Of a stretch of DNA of 64,000 nt, positions 1 to 11,616 are shown one piece after another. The stretch spans positions 47,701,058 to 47,765,057 of the forward strand of contig CM070554.1 in NCBI GenBank assembly GCA_036346405.1, in the 5' to 3' direction. The notes under the pieces were generated by a model. That model was not told the origin of the DNA and did not search any database. It was given only the letters and a program-made list of their open reading frames with translations. Positions within the stretch are counted from its first letter, which is position 1. Each line of letters begins with the position of its first letter. A program made the position numbers and the translations under genes. Source of the DNA: Phyllostachys edulis. Taxonomy: Eukaryota; Streptophyta; Magnoliopsida; Poales; Poaceae.

Positions 1-1396
1 CTGAAAGTTAAGTTAAGTTTGTTTGATAAAGACTTGGTTTAGATCTGGACAAGTGGTTGCTAGTGATGGTGCCTTCGTGCATGAGATTTGGGAAATGTGG
101 GTAGTCTTGTTCGGATCAGTAAGGACCGAACTTTGACCTGTCAATTCAAGTACCTTACGTACTTCCACACGTGGTGTGTGGGCGCTGCTTGGTTAAGTAC
201 GGGGCTGATGTTATTGAGTTGAGGAACTGGTGGAGTGAGGACATTTGTGAAGTGCACATGTTCATAGGGCTCCGATTTCAATTCTATATGTGCGGATGAG
301 CACAATTTTATTTTCATTTCATTGAATCGGCATTGCCGACACAACATGTGTGCCCCGGTTAGCAAGTTCTATCAGTAGCTTGTACTAAGCGGGATTAGTC
401 GCACATGGGTGATTCAACTCAATAATCTCAACTTGCTGAAAAATACCGAATCTTGGTTTACCCGGCCGGCATACCAAAGGAAGTGTGTCATCATTCGGAG
501 GCATCCGAAGGTTTACGGGCTGACTAAGTCATGTGGGTAAAGGTGTACACCCCTATGGGGTTAAAACTATTCGAATAGCCGTGTCCACGGTTACGAACAA
601 CACTTTCTTTGATGGACAACAGAGTATAGTTTCTGAATTATTTTTTTCATGGGAATAAATGGGTTCGGCATGAACTTGGTGGTTCATGCTTGTTGTTTAG
701 TCAAAGTGGACAGCCACTTTAACATTGTCTTGATGTTGTTAAATTCTGTATTTACTTGTTGTTTTAGTCCAAACTTGTTTATAAAACTACCTTAGCAAAA
801 TTTGGTAAGTATAGGTGTAAAACTATTGCTTTATGCAAAAATTAATACCATTACAACCTTCATGTTGTCAGCCTTAAGCATGTATGGATTCTAATCCCTT
901 GGATAGGTGCTACTAAACACTTTCTTTTAGTAGTTTTGTGTAAGTCTTGCGAGTACCTTTTATACTCAGGTGCTTTAACCACTTGTTGCAGGTGAGGACG
1001 GATTTGTGTATGAACTACCCGTTAGCGCCCGATCGAGGCGGCGCTAACAGTGGCCTTATTCTACCTCCACTCAGTTGCCTGAGGGTGTTAGGGCACACTT
1101 GGTGGTTCTTTTTGTTGTTTATAATTTGTTTCATTGCGAAACTTACATTGAATCTTCTTTGATGGTTACTACATTGAACTGAACCAATCTTGTAAAGTTT
1201 TGTTATGTATATTTGTTGTATGCCTTGTATGACTGTGTACAATGTTGTAAAGGATATGTACACGTTAGTCTTGATCTTGGGAACTAATGTGAGACACATA
1301 TCCGGGAACCTGTCATTGGGTTCATTCCTTGTTAACAATTATACTTTCGGGTGTAATCCTTAACTTGGAATGTATCCAATACCTGGGGTCCTCACA
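1..1396 (+). repeat. 5' LTR of element A (right part only)
   Basis: Positions 1 to about 765 align base for base, with scattered differences, to 35104-35839 in the 3' LTR. The LTR ends with CA at 1396, followed after four bases by a primer-binding-like site. The segment 766-1396 has no counterpart in the window because the 3' LTR copy is truncated. I see no gene in it; short open frames here are chance. Confidence 0.85.
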
Positions 1397-1400
1397 GAGT

Positions 1401-1415
1401 TGGTATTAGAGTCAT
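1401..1415 (+). other. Primer-binding site of element A (initiator-Met tRNA type, degenerate)
   Basis: TGGTATTAGAGTCAT lies four bases after the LTR end. It differs from the usual plant TGGTATCAGAGCCAT at two C-to-T positions. This is the expected place and type for a gypsy chromovirus. The leader between it and 1608 is about 200 bp with no feature seen. Confidence 0.75.
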
Positions 1416-1608
1416 ACTGACTGTAGGTTAGAAATAGCCTGGTCGTTAGTATTAGTATGTCTTCTGTGAAATTATTTTCTAAAATAATTTCAGAATGTTT
1501 AAGTATGACATCTTTTATTTCTTATCCCTCTTAGTGTCCTTTCTTACCCCAACCTTCAGTTGGATTTTCAAAATAAATTGCTCACTTACCTTGCCTTTTT
1601 GTCTATAG

Positions 1609-2423
1609 ATGAGCGGGTGGTATTTGGTTAAGGAGACTCGTGCCGAAGACGTGGATGGATACCTGGGATTGCTACGGGACATGATGTGGCGGCCTAACTT
1701 CACCTACCAACAAGAGTACACCATCTATCACTGAGACCGAGGACCCGGGATGGAAGAGTACTGGGCTATCGTCAACGTTATTGCCAGACAGGTGACGGGT
1801 AGCATCCCCTACTGTATCCAAGTACATGCCACTTCTGAAGCCATGGCTATCCAGGAAGCTGCTAGTGGGATGATGAGCCTTCTTCGTCATGATTTGACAG
1901 AGTTGTCTCAACCACCTTACTATCATTTTCCTAAGTGAGGCCCTGGTGCAGAAGTGAACACATTCGATAGGATTCAGTTTAGGGAAGACCCACAAGTACG
2001 CCAGCTGGCAAGGTTGGTTCACATTATGGACCAAGTTCATCGCTGCCAGGTGTATGAGCTGTGGGAGAACCGCCGCCGCCTGAGAGAAGCTTAGGAGTAC
2101 CTCAGGATCAGTGTTAGCATGAATCGCGTTCCTCGTAACGTGCTTTATGGTAACAACGATACCCCCCAGCTACTGCTGCACCACCAGATTATCGACTTCC
2201 AGAAGTGGCGGGGCTTGTGCCTGTCTATGGACAGCATCGCCAAGCCCAGATGTCGGCAGGCTTTCCTCGCACTCAGCTGCCGGCATCCCCTGGAGGTCAC
2301 AATATTTTGCTAGGTTCTCCAAGGCGTCTCATCGGTCCTTTGAACCCTATAGACACGGGATCTCCTGAAGCTCACCTTTTAGATGAGTTCCCAGTGAACT
2401 TCAACCGGGATGACTTTGCTTAG
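1609..2423 (+). pseudogene. ORF0-like extra reading frame upstream of gag in element A
   Basis: A long frame starts at ATG 1609, directly after a pyrimidine-rich stretch ending CTATAG that looks like a 3' splice site. It is broken by TGA at 1732, TGA at 1936 and TAG near 2092. Each would be explained by one C-to-T change (CGA or CAG). A frameshift follows near 2190-2205, after which the frame runs to the TAG at 2421-2423. Readable pieces include EEYWAIVNVIARQVTG, FREDPQVRQLARLVHIMDQ and HLLDEFPVNFNRDDFA. It is not gag-like and has no zinc knuckle. From memory, rice gypsy elements such as RIRE3 and RIRE8 carry an extra ORF0 upstream of gag, and this sits in the same place; I could not check homology. 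Function is unknown. A captured host gene is the alternative. Confidence 0.6.
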
Positions 2424-2487
2424 GCCTTGGTTGTTGAAGACTTGTGGCATAGATTTGTAGTCCACTTGTAGCTGTCCTTTAAATAAA

Positions 2488-2781
2488 GAGTAAAGTCCAT
2501 TACCGGTCCTTAAACTTTTTATGCTGTGTCATCCCGGTCCATAGACTTTCAAAGTGTGTCATCCCGGTCCCTAAACACTGTTTGGGTCTCAAACATAGCC
2601 CTCTTGCTTAGGCACAGTAATGGCACACTTTGAAAGTCTATGGACCGGATGATTCTGATAAAAAGTTTAAGGACTAATTAAGACAAAGCAGTGTTTAGGG
2701 ACCGGGATGACACACTTTGAAAGTCTATGGACCGGGATGACACAGCATAAAAAGTTTAAGGACCGGTAATGGACTTTACTC
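2488..2781. mobile_element. MULE-type MITE, 294 bp, with 9-bp target duplication
   Basis: Nearly perfect terminal inverted repeats of about 90 bp start GAGTAAAGTCCATTACCGGT and end with the reverse complement. The element is flanked on both sides by the 9-bp direct repeat TTAAATAAA (2479-2487 and 2782-2790). A 9-bp duplication plus long inverted repeats is the signature of non-autonomous Mutator-like elements. A third, partial copy of the arm motif lies inside at about 2622-2665. It inserted into the leader of element A between ORF0 and gag. The rest of that leader (2791-3049) shows nothing else. Confidence 0.9.
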
Positions 2782-3064
2782 TTAAATAAATGTAATAGGA
2801 TAGCTTTCGTATATTTTTGGACAATGTGTTGTAAGACTTTTGTTTCGGACCATGTCCAGGTTGTCTACCGACATATATGGATGTACTGTGCCGAAACTTG
2901 CTGTTTTTGTTTAATGGATCTTGTGTTCTTTCGGTGTTAATTATGATGCATCTTAGATCATTGTGCATGCTCTTAGTTTAGTACTTTCCTTTGCTATCCA
3001 GAACTTTGAGTTGTGCTCGTTCGGGTGTACTCTTGTTAGTTGCTAATAGTTGTATGGCAACGGA

Positions 3065-3892
3065 ATGACAGGACCTACTACTCGCTCTCGGGCAACACAA
3101 GAAGAAGGATCCTCACCCTCGAGATCCCGCTTTGCTTCTGTCCATAATCTTTACCCTCAGGGAGAGCAGGCAGAACCTTCTGGTCGCGGGGGTCAGCAGA
3201 GTGGTCGACTTGAGGAAGAGCTTCCTCCGCCGCCCACCATGGTTGATGTGCTCATGCAGATAGAACGCAACAGAATGGATCAGACGTGCATCTTGGAGCA
3301 AATTGCGCGTAATACTACTTCAGCTCCCGCACCAGCTGGAGGGGCAGGAGGCCATCATGCTCAAGGAGGTCTCACTGATTTTCAGTGGACCAACTTGCCG
3401 GTGTTCTCCAGCTCCGAAGACCCTATGGAAGTTGAAGATTGGCTTAGGAATATTGAGAAGAAGATGTTGATTGCTCAATGTTCTGAGAGGGAGAAGGTGT
3501 TGTTTGCTAGTTATGAGTTGGATGGAGCCGCTAGTGCTTGGTGGGACAACTTCTATGCCATCCAGCCTGCCAGACATGTCTCGACTTGGGACGAGTTCAA
3601 GAAAGTGTTTTGTGAAGCTCACATTCCTGAGGGAGTTGTGATGATTAAGTATTAGGAATTTCTCGCTCTTAAGCAAGGGCAAAAGACCATGACTGAATAT
3701 CTCCATGAATTCAACTTCCTTGCCCGGTATGCGCCCGATGATGTTTTGACTGACCTTCGTCACTGAAACCGATTCATGAATGGGTTGACTGAAGAGCTAC
3801 AGATGGCCCTAGCAATTCATGATTTCAGAAACTTTCAGCATCTTGTCAATAAAGCCATCATAGCCGAAACAAAGGGCAAGAATCTAGATAAG
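3065..3892 (+). pseudogene. gag: gag of element A, N-terminal part, split by element B
   Basis: The likely start is the ATG at 3065 (MTGPTTRSRATQ), a typical Del/Tekay gag opening; an in-frame ATG also lies at 3050. The retrotransposon gag domain spans about residues 110-260, with readable cores PMEVEDWLRNIEKKM, EREKVLFASYELDGAASAWW and TMTEYLHEFNFLARYAPDD. TAG at 3653 and TGA near 3765 interrupt the frame. Coding continues to 3892, where element B begins after the target copy ATAAG. Reading resumes in the same frame at 28300. Gag would form the nucleocapsid particle; this copy cannot. Confidence 0.9.
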
Positions 3893-6800
3893 TGTAACAT
3901 CCCTATTTTCCTGAGTTTTGAAAATTTTGAAAGCTTTAAAAATTAACCATTTGGTTTTATTAATTCGCTAAAGCTTAAGTTGTAATTTAGAATTTTAAAA
4001 GTAGTTTAATTTGACTTAATTAAAACTTGAACTAATTAAAGTTGGTTTAAGTTGAGTTTTGTTGGATTTTAAGTTGGTTTTTCCTTTTGCCCTATGTTAA
4101 AAATAATTAATTACAAAAACTAAAAGCAATAGTTAAGCTGAAAATATTTTTACTAACTCCTAAATAATTCAAGGGATTTCTGTGAATTTTCCTAGAATTT
4201 TTGGACGGCTTAAGCTATTTTCTAAAAATGCTTTTGCTTTGTTGGTATTTTCTAAAATAAAAAATCCTTAGAAATTCCCCCTAGCCTCTTGGGCCGAATC
4301 TCTCCTGGCCCATTCCCTGTTCACCTGCGCCCGCTTCAAGCCCATCTCCAGCCAGCGCCTGGCGCCCAGCCCCCTTCAGACACCATCCGTCCGAATCGGA
4401 CGGTCGCGATCGCCGCGCCACCCGTTCTCTCCCATTGCCGACGAGCGGGCTCGCCTGTCGACCATCGCCGCCAGTCGTCTCCTACCTCCCGCGCGCAAGC
4501 CGCTCAAGTTCTGCCTCGCCCGCGATTCTCGCTGAGCCCGACTCGCCTCACGCCCCTAGCCCGGTTGTCCTGCTTTGGTCGTCGCCCGTCCCCGCCTCAC
4601 TTGCGCCCGTCGCCCTCTTTCCCCCCCTTCTCCGCGCGGTAAAGCATGCGTCCGCCGCTCGCCATTAATGGCCGGCGACACCACCTTCCCTTTCTCCTCC
4701 TCTGGGCCCCCCGTCGCCTATAAAAGCGAGCACCTAGACCGCCTCCTCCTCGTCTCTCTTTCCCCTCTCCTCCCCTCCTCTCTCCCGCTCTCTCTCGACC
4801 GCGATTGGAGTTTTCGCCGCCGCCGGCTGTGAAGCTTTGCTGCACCCACCGCCGCCGTCGAGCCCCTCTGTTCTCCGCCGACCCCGCCACCAGAATCGCC
4901 AGGCCGAGGCGCACCTAGTGCGCACCTCCCCGTCCCCGGAGCCTCACCGGAACCTCGTCGTCGCCGTCTGCCGAGCCGCCGCCGCTCTTCGCCTTCGCGC
5001 CGACCTCCTGCCGCCCGTGTCCTCGCTGCCCAGATCAGCATCCCGTGAGCTCCTTTTCACGTTGATGTCCTCACCACGACATGCATGCGACAAGTCGCCG
5101 GCGACCCTCGGCTCCGTCTTGCCGCTTAGAGCACGTGGCGTGCCGAGGTGGCGCCACATCCGCACCGCGTGGTACCACGTCTCTCCCCTTTGCTGACGTG
5201 GCTGCCTAGTCAGCCCGAGCGGAATTTCTTTGATTTTCCTTTAGGAAAATAATTCCAGAAAATCAGGAAAATCTCCATTTCATCATTTTATGTGTTTTCC
5301 AACTTCTTTTGGCCATAACTTTCTCATTCGAACTCCGATTCGAGTGATTCAAATTTCTAAATTCCTTTTGTTCCTATTAGTATTTATTTGGTATTTATTT
5401 GGATTTTATTTAGAGTTGTTTTATTTATTTAGCTTTGTTCGCACGTGTAGGATTCGGCGTTTCGGAAGATTTCGCAGACTCGACGACCGAAACACCTCTA
5501 CTCTTCAACGAAGGCAAGTCATAGACCTTTGATCATATTGAACCCATCTTTATAAAAGTATATTGTTTGTTATAAACATGCATTGCTAATTTTATAATAA
5601 ATGATTTCGAGATTAGTTAATTACCTAATTGCCATTATACCTCCTTGATAAATTGTGAGCGACATGTATCCTTGAATGACATAATCCTTGGACACCCTAG
5701 GATGGTTACTTATTAGTTGGACATTATTGAAATACCAACATGGGTATCGCGTTTGCTTAGCCATGCTTTGGTAGACATCAGTCTCGCCTGGAATCATTCA
5801 ATATTAGTTTACCCCAAACAAGACCGGTGCGTGGCTTGTGTAGTAGCGGCGGTGTTCTTGATTAAAATGAGGTGTGGTCCTGTGTGAGACCACGACATTT
5901 GTTGTCACCTTAACTAAAATTTGTGGTGCCAGGACTAGGGTGGTCCTCTGGCTAGGTTGAACCCAACATGATTGAACTTGACTAAAGGAATTATGCAACC
6001 GTGGTGGAGCCACTTTTGTTAAAAGATGTTGTGCCATGACTAGGGTGGTCATTTGGCCGGGTTGAACGAAAATGATTTATGCTTGGACGAGTGGGTGGTG
6101 GTAAAAGATGGGTGCCGTAACGCACACTTGGAATGTGGAAACGTCTCGTTTGAGCAACCAAGGACTTAACCTTGAACCATTGATCTGGGCCTCAACCATA
6201 CAACCACATGTCTAGATTGGGATAGACCTAGCTGACTAATTAGCAACGTTTTAGTTCGGTTCTGTTTTGGTTGGGAACGGCGCAAGAGGGGGCCAGATAG
6301 AGGCGAAACCTTAGCGTAAGTAATCGAAGTCAAAAGCAGAACTTTGTAAAAGCCTTGTCACGTGCTCTAGACCGCTTACCTAAGGTAGTGGCGGTGGCAT
6401 AGATATATGCCGAACAAACTAGAGAATTCGTGTCTTGTGGGTCAAGCTGCACAACCTCTCTGAGTGTAAAACTATTGAATAGCCGTGTCCCGGTTATGGA
6501 CATGCACAGTGATTTCATGAGGGGTAGAACTTTTGTCGAAAATGTTGGAATGGTTTGGTCGAATCTTATAGATGGTTGATGGTTGGAAAGTGAACAGGGT
6601 GTTCACTAGTTGTTTCAAAGAAAATTGATTACTTATGTATTAATCTTTTAAATTGTGCTATGCAATCTACTTACTGTATTTACTGTCAAATATTGCTTTC
6701 CACAAAATAGCCCTAAAGCTATCCTTGTCAAACCTTGCATGAATACTACTTGCATACATTTCTCTGTGACTTGCTGAGTACATTCAAAGTACTCACGGCT

Positions 6801-7176
6801 TTGCGCCCTCTGTTTAAATCAGCAGAGGAGGGTGAACCAGTGAACTCAGAGTTCTATGAAGAAGACTTCTTTGAAGACTATGCGAATTAGGTCGCGTCCT
6901 TCACTCGATTGCCCGTGGGCATATTGGGTGACCTCCACCAGATGTTTTGTTCTCCGCTGCAAGTTTACTCTGTTTTCTTTAGCCCTTGCTGCAATCGTTG
7001 TAAGACTTGACCATAAGGTCCTTTTGCTTAATATTACTAATTTATGCGCTTCATCTTTTGTTTGGTTGTGTGGTTATGATTACACCAATGTTGCAACTGT
7101 GTGAGCTAGCTACTGATCATGGTACTAGTTCAGAATACACAGAGGGTCCTGGGGTTGCATACCCGGGGTCCCGACA
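3893..7176 (+). repeat. 5' LTR of element B (3.28 kb)
   Basis: Starts TGTAACATCCC at 3893 and ends GACA at 7176. The counterpart is 25158-28294. A GC-rich block (about 4290-5210) carries the core promoter and early transcript. It also contains a CCGTCCGAATCGGACGGT-like dyad near 4385. Open frames in this block on both strands are a by-product of high GC and are not genes. Confidence 0.93.
4719..4726 (+). promoter_or_regulatory. TATA box of element B 5' LTR
   Basis: TATAAAAG follows a GC/CT-rich stretch and precedes a CT-rich presumed start region. The same box occurs at 25930-25937 in the 3' LTR (CCTATAAAAGC). It is the likely RNA polymerase II promoter of the retrotransposon. Confidence 0.65.
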
Positions 7177-7180
7177 GTGG

Positions 7181-7195
7181 TGGTATCAGAGCCAT
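7181..7195 (+). other. Primer-binding site of element B (initiator-Met tRNA type)
   Basis: TGGTATCAGAGCCAT begins four bases after the LTR end at 7176. It is the standard 3' complement of plant initiator-Met tRNA. The following leader (7196-7693) is pyrimidine-rich and shows no gene. Confidence 0.9.
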
Positions 7196-7693
7196 ATTGA
7201 CTATAGGACGTAACCATAGTTAGCATGGTCATTTAGTCAAGACTTCAAAATTTTATTTTATAAATCAAACCAACACTTAACCTGAATAGTATTCTCCTCT
7301 CATCTTACTCTATTCTTCCTCATCTTATGGTAATCTCTCCTTATTCCATTCTCAAAGTCTGACTTCTTACCTTTTCTGAACTTTGTTTCTGAATGTAAAG
7401 TGACCCTCTTATCTCAATAATCTCTATAGAATCGAGCTTTGCTTGAAGTCACCCACCCACATAAGATAGATTAGTAGTGCTGTTACCCTTTTCAATTTTA
7501 GTATCGTTTAGGATCTGTGGCTTGAGTTTTGTTGCCTCTTATAGCTTTCCGGCTATTGTTCGTTGGGTTAAATCGACTTTCCCCAATTAGGTTGTCCCGT
7601 CTTTCTCCCTTTTCTTACTCGCCTTTGTGCTTTTCCCTCTTTCCTATTGTGCTTTCTTCCTCTCGTCTATTAAACCTGAGAAGATCTGTGCAG

Positions 7694-8766
7694 ATGGTTC
7701 AGACCCGCAACTCGATAAGTCAGGATGAACAAGTGGACCCCGTTACGCCACCAACCCCAATTTGCAACAACAGATCGGTGTTTGGGGACGAGTTCATGGT
7801 AGCACAAGCGCGATTGATGAATGCAATGATGCAGAACATGAACCAGATGATGACTCAACAGAATCAGACAGCTGCCGCTCTGCTCACCGTGCTGAACCAG
7901 AACAACCAAGCAGCTGCCATGCCACCCCCTCCCCCACCAGCTTTCCCTCAGTCAAAGCTGGCAGAATTTATGAGGACCCATCCATCTACCTTCTCCTCCT
8001 CCTCCGAGCCTTTGGATGCAGATGACTGGCTGCGCTTTACTGAAAAGAAGCTTGCTATTACCCGGTGTGATGACCGTGAGAAAGTTCTATATGCCACACA
8101 CCAGCTGGAAGGCACCGCCGCAGAATGGTGGGAGAACTATTGCGCCGCCCATGAAAACCACCAGGACATCACTTGGATTGAATTCTCAGAAGCTTTCCGC
8201 CTCTCTCATATTCCCGATGGAAAGGTAGAAATGAAGAAAAATGAGTTTCGTGAGCTAAAACAAGGGAACCGGTCAGTGAGTGAGTACCTCAACAAGTTCA
8301 CTCAACTCTCTCATTATGCCCAAGAGGATGTTGCCGCCGATAATGCTCGTCAGAAGCGTTTTAAGAGAGGACTCAACCCTAGCTTGAAGGTTCAGGTCGT
8401 CGGCAATGACTATGCCAATTTCAAAGACTAGTAAACAAGGTCATGCTCATAGAAGAGTCCGCGTCGAATCAAGCGGAATCTCATAAAAGGAAGTCGATCT
8501 TGACATAATGCTCATCAAGGCCACCCACAGAGAGCGAGAATGAATGTGCAGCCCGCCGGCGCCGTCCTTCTGTCACCTTCAAGACCCCTGCAACGGCACC
8601 TCGCCCAGCTACCCCAGGATTCCGTAGCTTCAACAACAACACCAACAACCAGCAGCCAAGAAACAACAATCCTGCCGCAGGAATCACCTATTTCAACTGT
8701 CAGCAACTGGGACACTATGCCAGCAACTGCCCGCAAAAGCAAGGACCATCACCAGTCAGATTCAAC
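7694..8766 (+). pseudogene. gag: gag of element B with zinc-knuckle remnant
   Basis: Starts at ATG 7694 (MVQTRNSISQDEQ); the open frame extends upstream but the leader part is pyrimidine-rich and not gag-like. The gag domain is clear (SEPLDADDWLRFTEKKL, REKVLYATHQLEGTAAEWW, EYLNKFTQLSHYA). The frame stops at 8429-8431 because of a one-base loss. It can be followed in another frame through an Asn/Gln-rich linker to a zinc knuckle at 8689-8730. There the pattern is Y-x2-C-x4-H-x4-C, so the first Cys of CCHC has become Tyr. Protease follows directly, as expected for a gag-pol polyprotein. Confidence 0.9.
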
Positions 8767-10700
8767 TTGAGAGCTACCCCGACAATAACTCCCATGCCAG
8801 GAGCAGTACGTAGAGCACCTCAGACTCCAACTACACCAGCCAAGACCCCTCAGACTTTCGGGAGAGGCCGTGTGAACCATGTCACGGGGGAGGAAGCCCA
8901 GACAGCCCCGGATGTCATACTAGGTAAGTTCCTAGTAAATTCAGCACCTACTACAGTTTTGTTTGATTCTAGAGCTACCCATTCCTTTGTTTCTCGGAGT
9001 TTTGTTGTAAAGCATCAGCTAAAGGTTCTGACTCTTAAAAATGCTATGTTGATTCGTTCACCTGGTTCAGAGTTGAGTACGAACCAAGGCTGCCCTAAGG
9101 TTAAAGTAACCATAGAAGGGGTAGAATTTCTAGCCAACCTCATAATCATCAATGCAAAATCCGTAGATGTGATTTTGGGCATGGATTGGCTTGCTGATCA
9201 CCAAGCAATTTTAGATTGTGGTGGTAGAAGCATCACACTGGTCAGCCCAGATGGAACCAAAGTAAAGTTTGAAGCCTCTACAGAAAAGTATGATGGAGCC
9301 TTAGTCTACAGTGTCAGTGCTTTATCTGTGGAAGATGTGCCAGTAGTCAGAGAATTTCTAGATGTCTTTCCTGATGACCTACCTGGAATGCCATCGGACA
9401 AGGATCTAGAGTTTGTCATTAACCTAGTTCCGGGAACCGCACCCATTTCCAAGAGACCCTACCGTTTGCCAGTTGATGACTTAGTCGAGCTGAAGAAGCA
9501 GATTGAAGAAATGCAAGATAAATGATTTGTCTGACCAAGTTCTTCGCCTTGGGGAGCCCCAGTGATCTTTGTCCCTAAGAAGGATGGTACCCAGCGGATG
9601 TGTGTGGATTACCGCTCTCTTAATGAAGTCACCATCAAGAACAAGTACCCTCTGCCCAGGATCAATGATTTGTTTGACCAGTTAAAGGGAGCAGAGTGTT
9701 CTCCAAGATAGATTTAAGGTTAGGTTACCATTAGTTGAAGATTCGTAAGGAAGATATACCAAAAATAGCTTTCTCAACCCGATATGTACTGTACGAGTAT
9801 ACGGTCATGTCTTTTGGATTAACCAATACCCCGGCTTACTTTATGAACTTGATGAATAAAGTATTCATGGAGTATCTGGATAAGTTTGTCATTGTCTTTA
9901 TTGATGATATCCTAGTTTACTCGAAGAGTGAAGAAGAGCATGAAGAGCACCTTCGCTTGGTTCTGAATAAGCTTAGAGATCATCAACTCTATGCTAAATT
10001 CAACAAGTGTGAGTTTTAGATGAAGGAAGTTACCTTTTTGGGACACGTCATGTCTGTAGAAGGAGTCGCCGTCAACCCTAGCAAAGTCAAGGATGTGCTC
10101 AACTGGGAGTCACCCAAGTCAGTACCTCAGATCAAAAGTTTTCTTGGAATGGCAGGTTACTACCGTCGGTTTATAGAAGGATTCTCAAGAATAGCAAGAC
10201 CCCTTACCCAATTACTGAAGAAGGAAAAGAAATTTACTTGGACGCCAGAATGTGAACAAAGTTTTCAAGAATTAAAGAAGCGTTTGACCACCGCCTTGAT
10301 CTTGATTCTGGGATGTTCTGAAGGATTTTGAGATTTTCTGTGACGCATCTCGTCAAGGTCTCGGTTGTGTTTTGATGCAAGAAAGGAAAGTGGTAGCATA
10401 TGCTTCACGCCAATTGAAGCCTCATGAAGTCAATTACCCCACTCGTGACTTAGAATTGGTACGTAAGTAGTGCATGCTTTGAAGATTTGGCGCCATTACC
10501 TCATCGTGTAATTTGTGAAGTTTACACGGATCATAAGAGCTTAAAGTACATCTTCACTCAAGCTGACCTGAACATGAGACAAAGAAGATGGTTGAAATTG
10601 ATCAAGAATTACAACATGGGAATTCATTATCACCCAAGCAAAGCAAATGTTGTAGCAGATGCTTTAAGTAGAAAGACCTACTACAATACTCTGATGATCA
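8767..10700 (+). pseudogene. pol: pol of element B: protease, reverse transcriptase, RNase H
   Basis: The protease has VLFDSRATHSF at about 8953, where the usual DSG is DSR, and ILGMDWL at about 9174. The RT begins near 9400 (PGTAPISKRPYRL). Two CGA-to-TGA type stops occur at 9523 and 9532, then FVPKKDGTQRMCVDYRSLNE, a frameshift near 9700, and the catalytic FIDD at 9897-9908. A TGG-to-TAG stop lies at 10017-10019. The RT thumb (VTFLGHVMS) and RNase H (FCDASRQGLGCVLMQ near 10337, YTDHKSLKYIFTQ near 10520) follow with more breaks. The enzymes would copy RNA to cDNA in the cytoplasmic particle; this copy is inactive. Confidence 0.92.
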
Positions 10701-11611
10701 AGGAAAGTCAGCCTACCTTGCACGAAGAATTTCAAAAGCTCAAGCTCGAGTTAGTCAAAGAAGGTTACTTAGCTACCCTGGAAGTACAACCAACTCTTCA
10801 AGATCAGATCAAGAAAGCTCAAGAAAAAGATACAGATATCAAGGAGATCAAGAGAAACATGAAGCAGGGTAAATCCTTAAGATTTTCAAAAGATGAGCAT
10901 GGTGTCCTATGGTTTGATAAGCATCTTTGTGTACCGGATCAGAAGGAGCTGAAATAGTTGATACTCAAGGAAGCTCATGAAACCTTGTACTCCATTCACC
11001 CCAGAAGCACTAAGATATATCAAGATCTCAAGGAATTTTATTGGTGGCCTAGCATGAAGCGATAAATTGCTGAGTATACTGCGCAATGCGATATTTGCCA
11101 GCGAGTTAAAGCTGAGCATCAGAGACCTGCTGGACTTTTGCAACCTTTGAGCATACCTGAATGGAAATGGGAAGAAATTGGTATGGATTTTATCACCGGT
11201 CTGCCAAGAACTAAAGCTAGATATGATTCTATCTGGGTAATTGTAGATCGCCTAACAAAAGTGGCTCACTTCCTCCCAGTCAAGACTACTTACTCAGGAG
11301 ACAGACTTGCAGAATTGTATATGGCAAAGATAGTATGTCAGCATGGAGTACCAAAGAAGATCGTGTTAGATCGAGGAACACAGTTCACCTCAAGATTGGC
11401 GAGTTACACAAATGCGTTTTGGGCACTAATTTGAATTTCAAGACCTACCACCCTCGAGACGGATGGTCGACCGAAAGAGTAAATCAAATCTTAGAAGATA
11501 TGTTGAGAGCCTACGCTCTAGAGAACCAGACCAGCTGGGACCAAATGCTACCTTATGCGGAGTTTTCTTACAACAACAGTCATCAATCAAGTCTACAGAT
11601 GTTCCCGTTTG
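10701..11611 (+). pseudogene. pol: Integrase of element B, N-terminal and catalytic part, cut by element C
   Basis: The HHCC zinc region is recognisable (CDICQRVKAEHQRPAG at about 11090). The catalytic core has D at 11186-11188 (IGMDFITGLP), D at 11369-11371 (LDRGTQFTS) and E at 11473-11475 (STERVNQILEDML). The last two lie in different frames, showing a one-base deletion between them. TAG at 10955-10957 and TAA near 11063 also interrupt. The frame ends where element C entered, at MFPFE|T. The remainder is at 24545-25100. Confidence 0.9.
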
Positions 11612-11616
11612 AGACC
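11612..11616. repeat. Target-site duplication of element C (AGACC), left copy
   Basis: AGACC immediately precedes the TGAC start of C and recurs at 24540-24544 immediately after its CA end. It fixes both borders of C to the base and shows that B's integrase was the target. Confidence 0.93.

Noticed and set aside
4289..5196. Several open frames on both strands in GC-rich DNA
   Set aside because: They lie in the LTR of element B around its TATA box, recur imperfectly and out of frame in the other LTR (25560-26340), and have low-complexity Pro/Arg/Ser composition.
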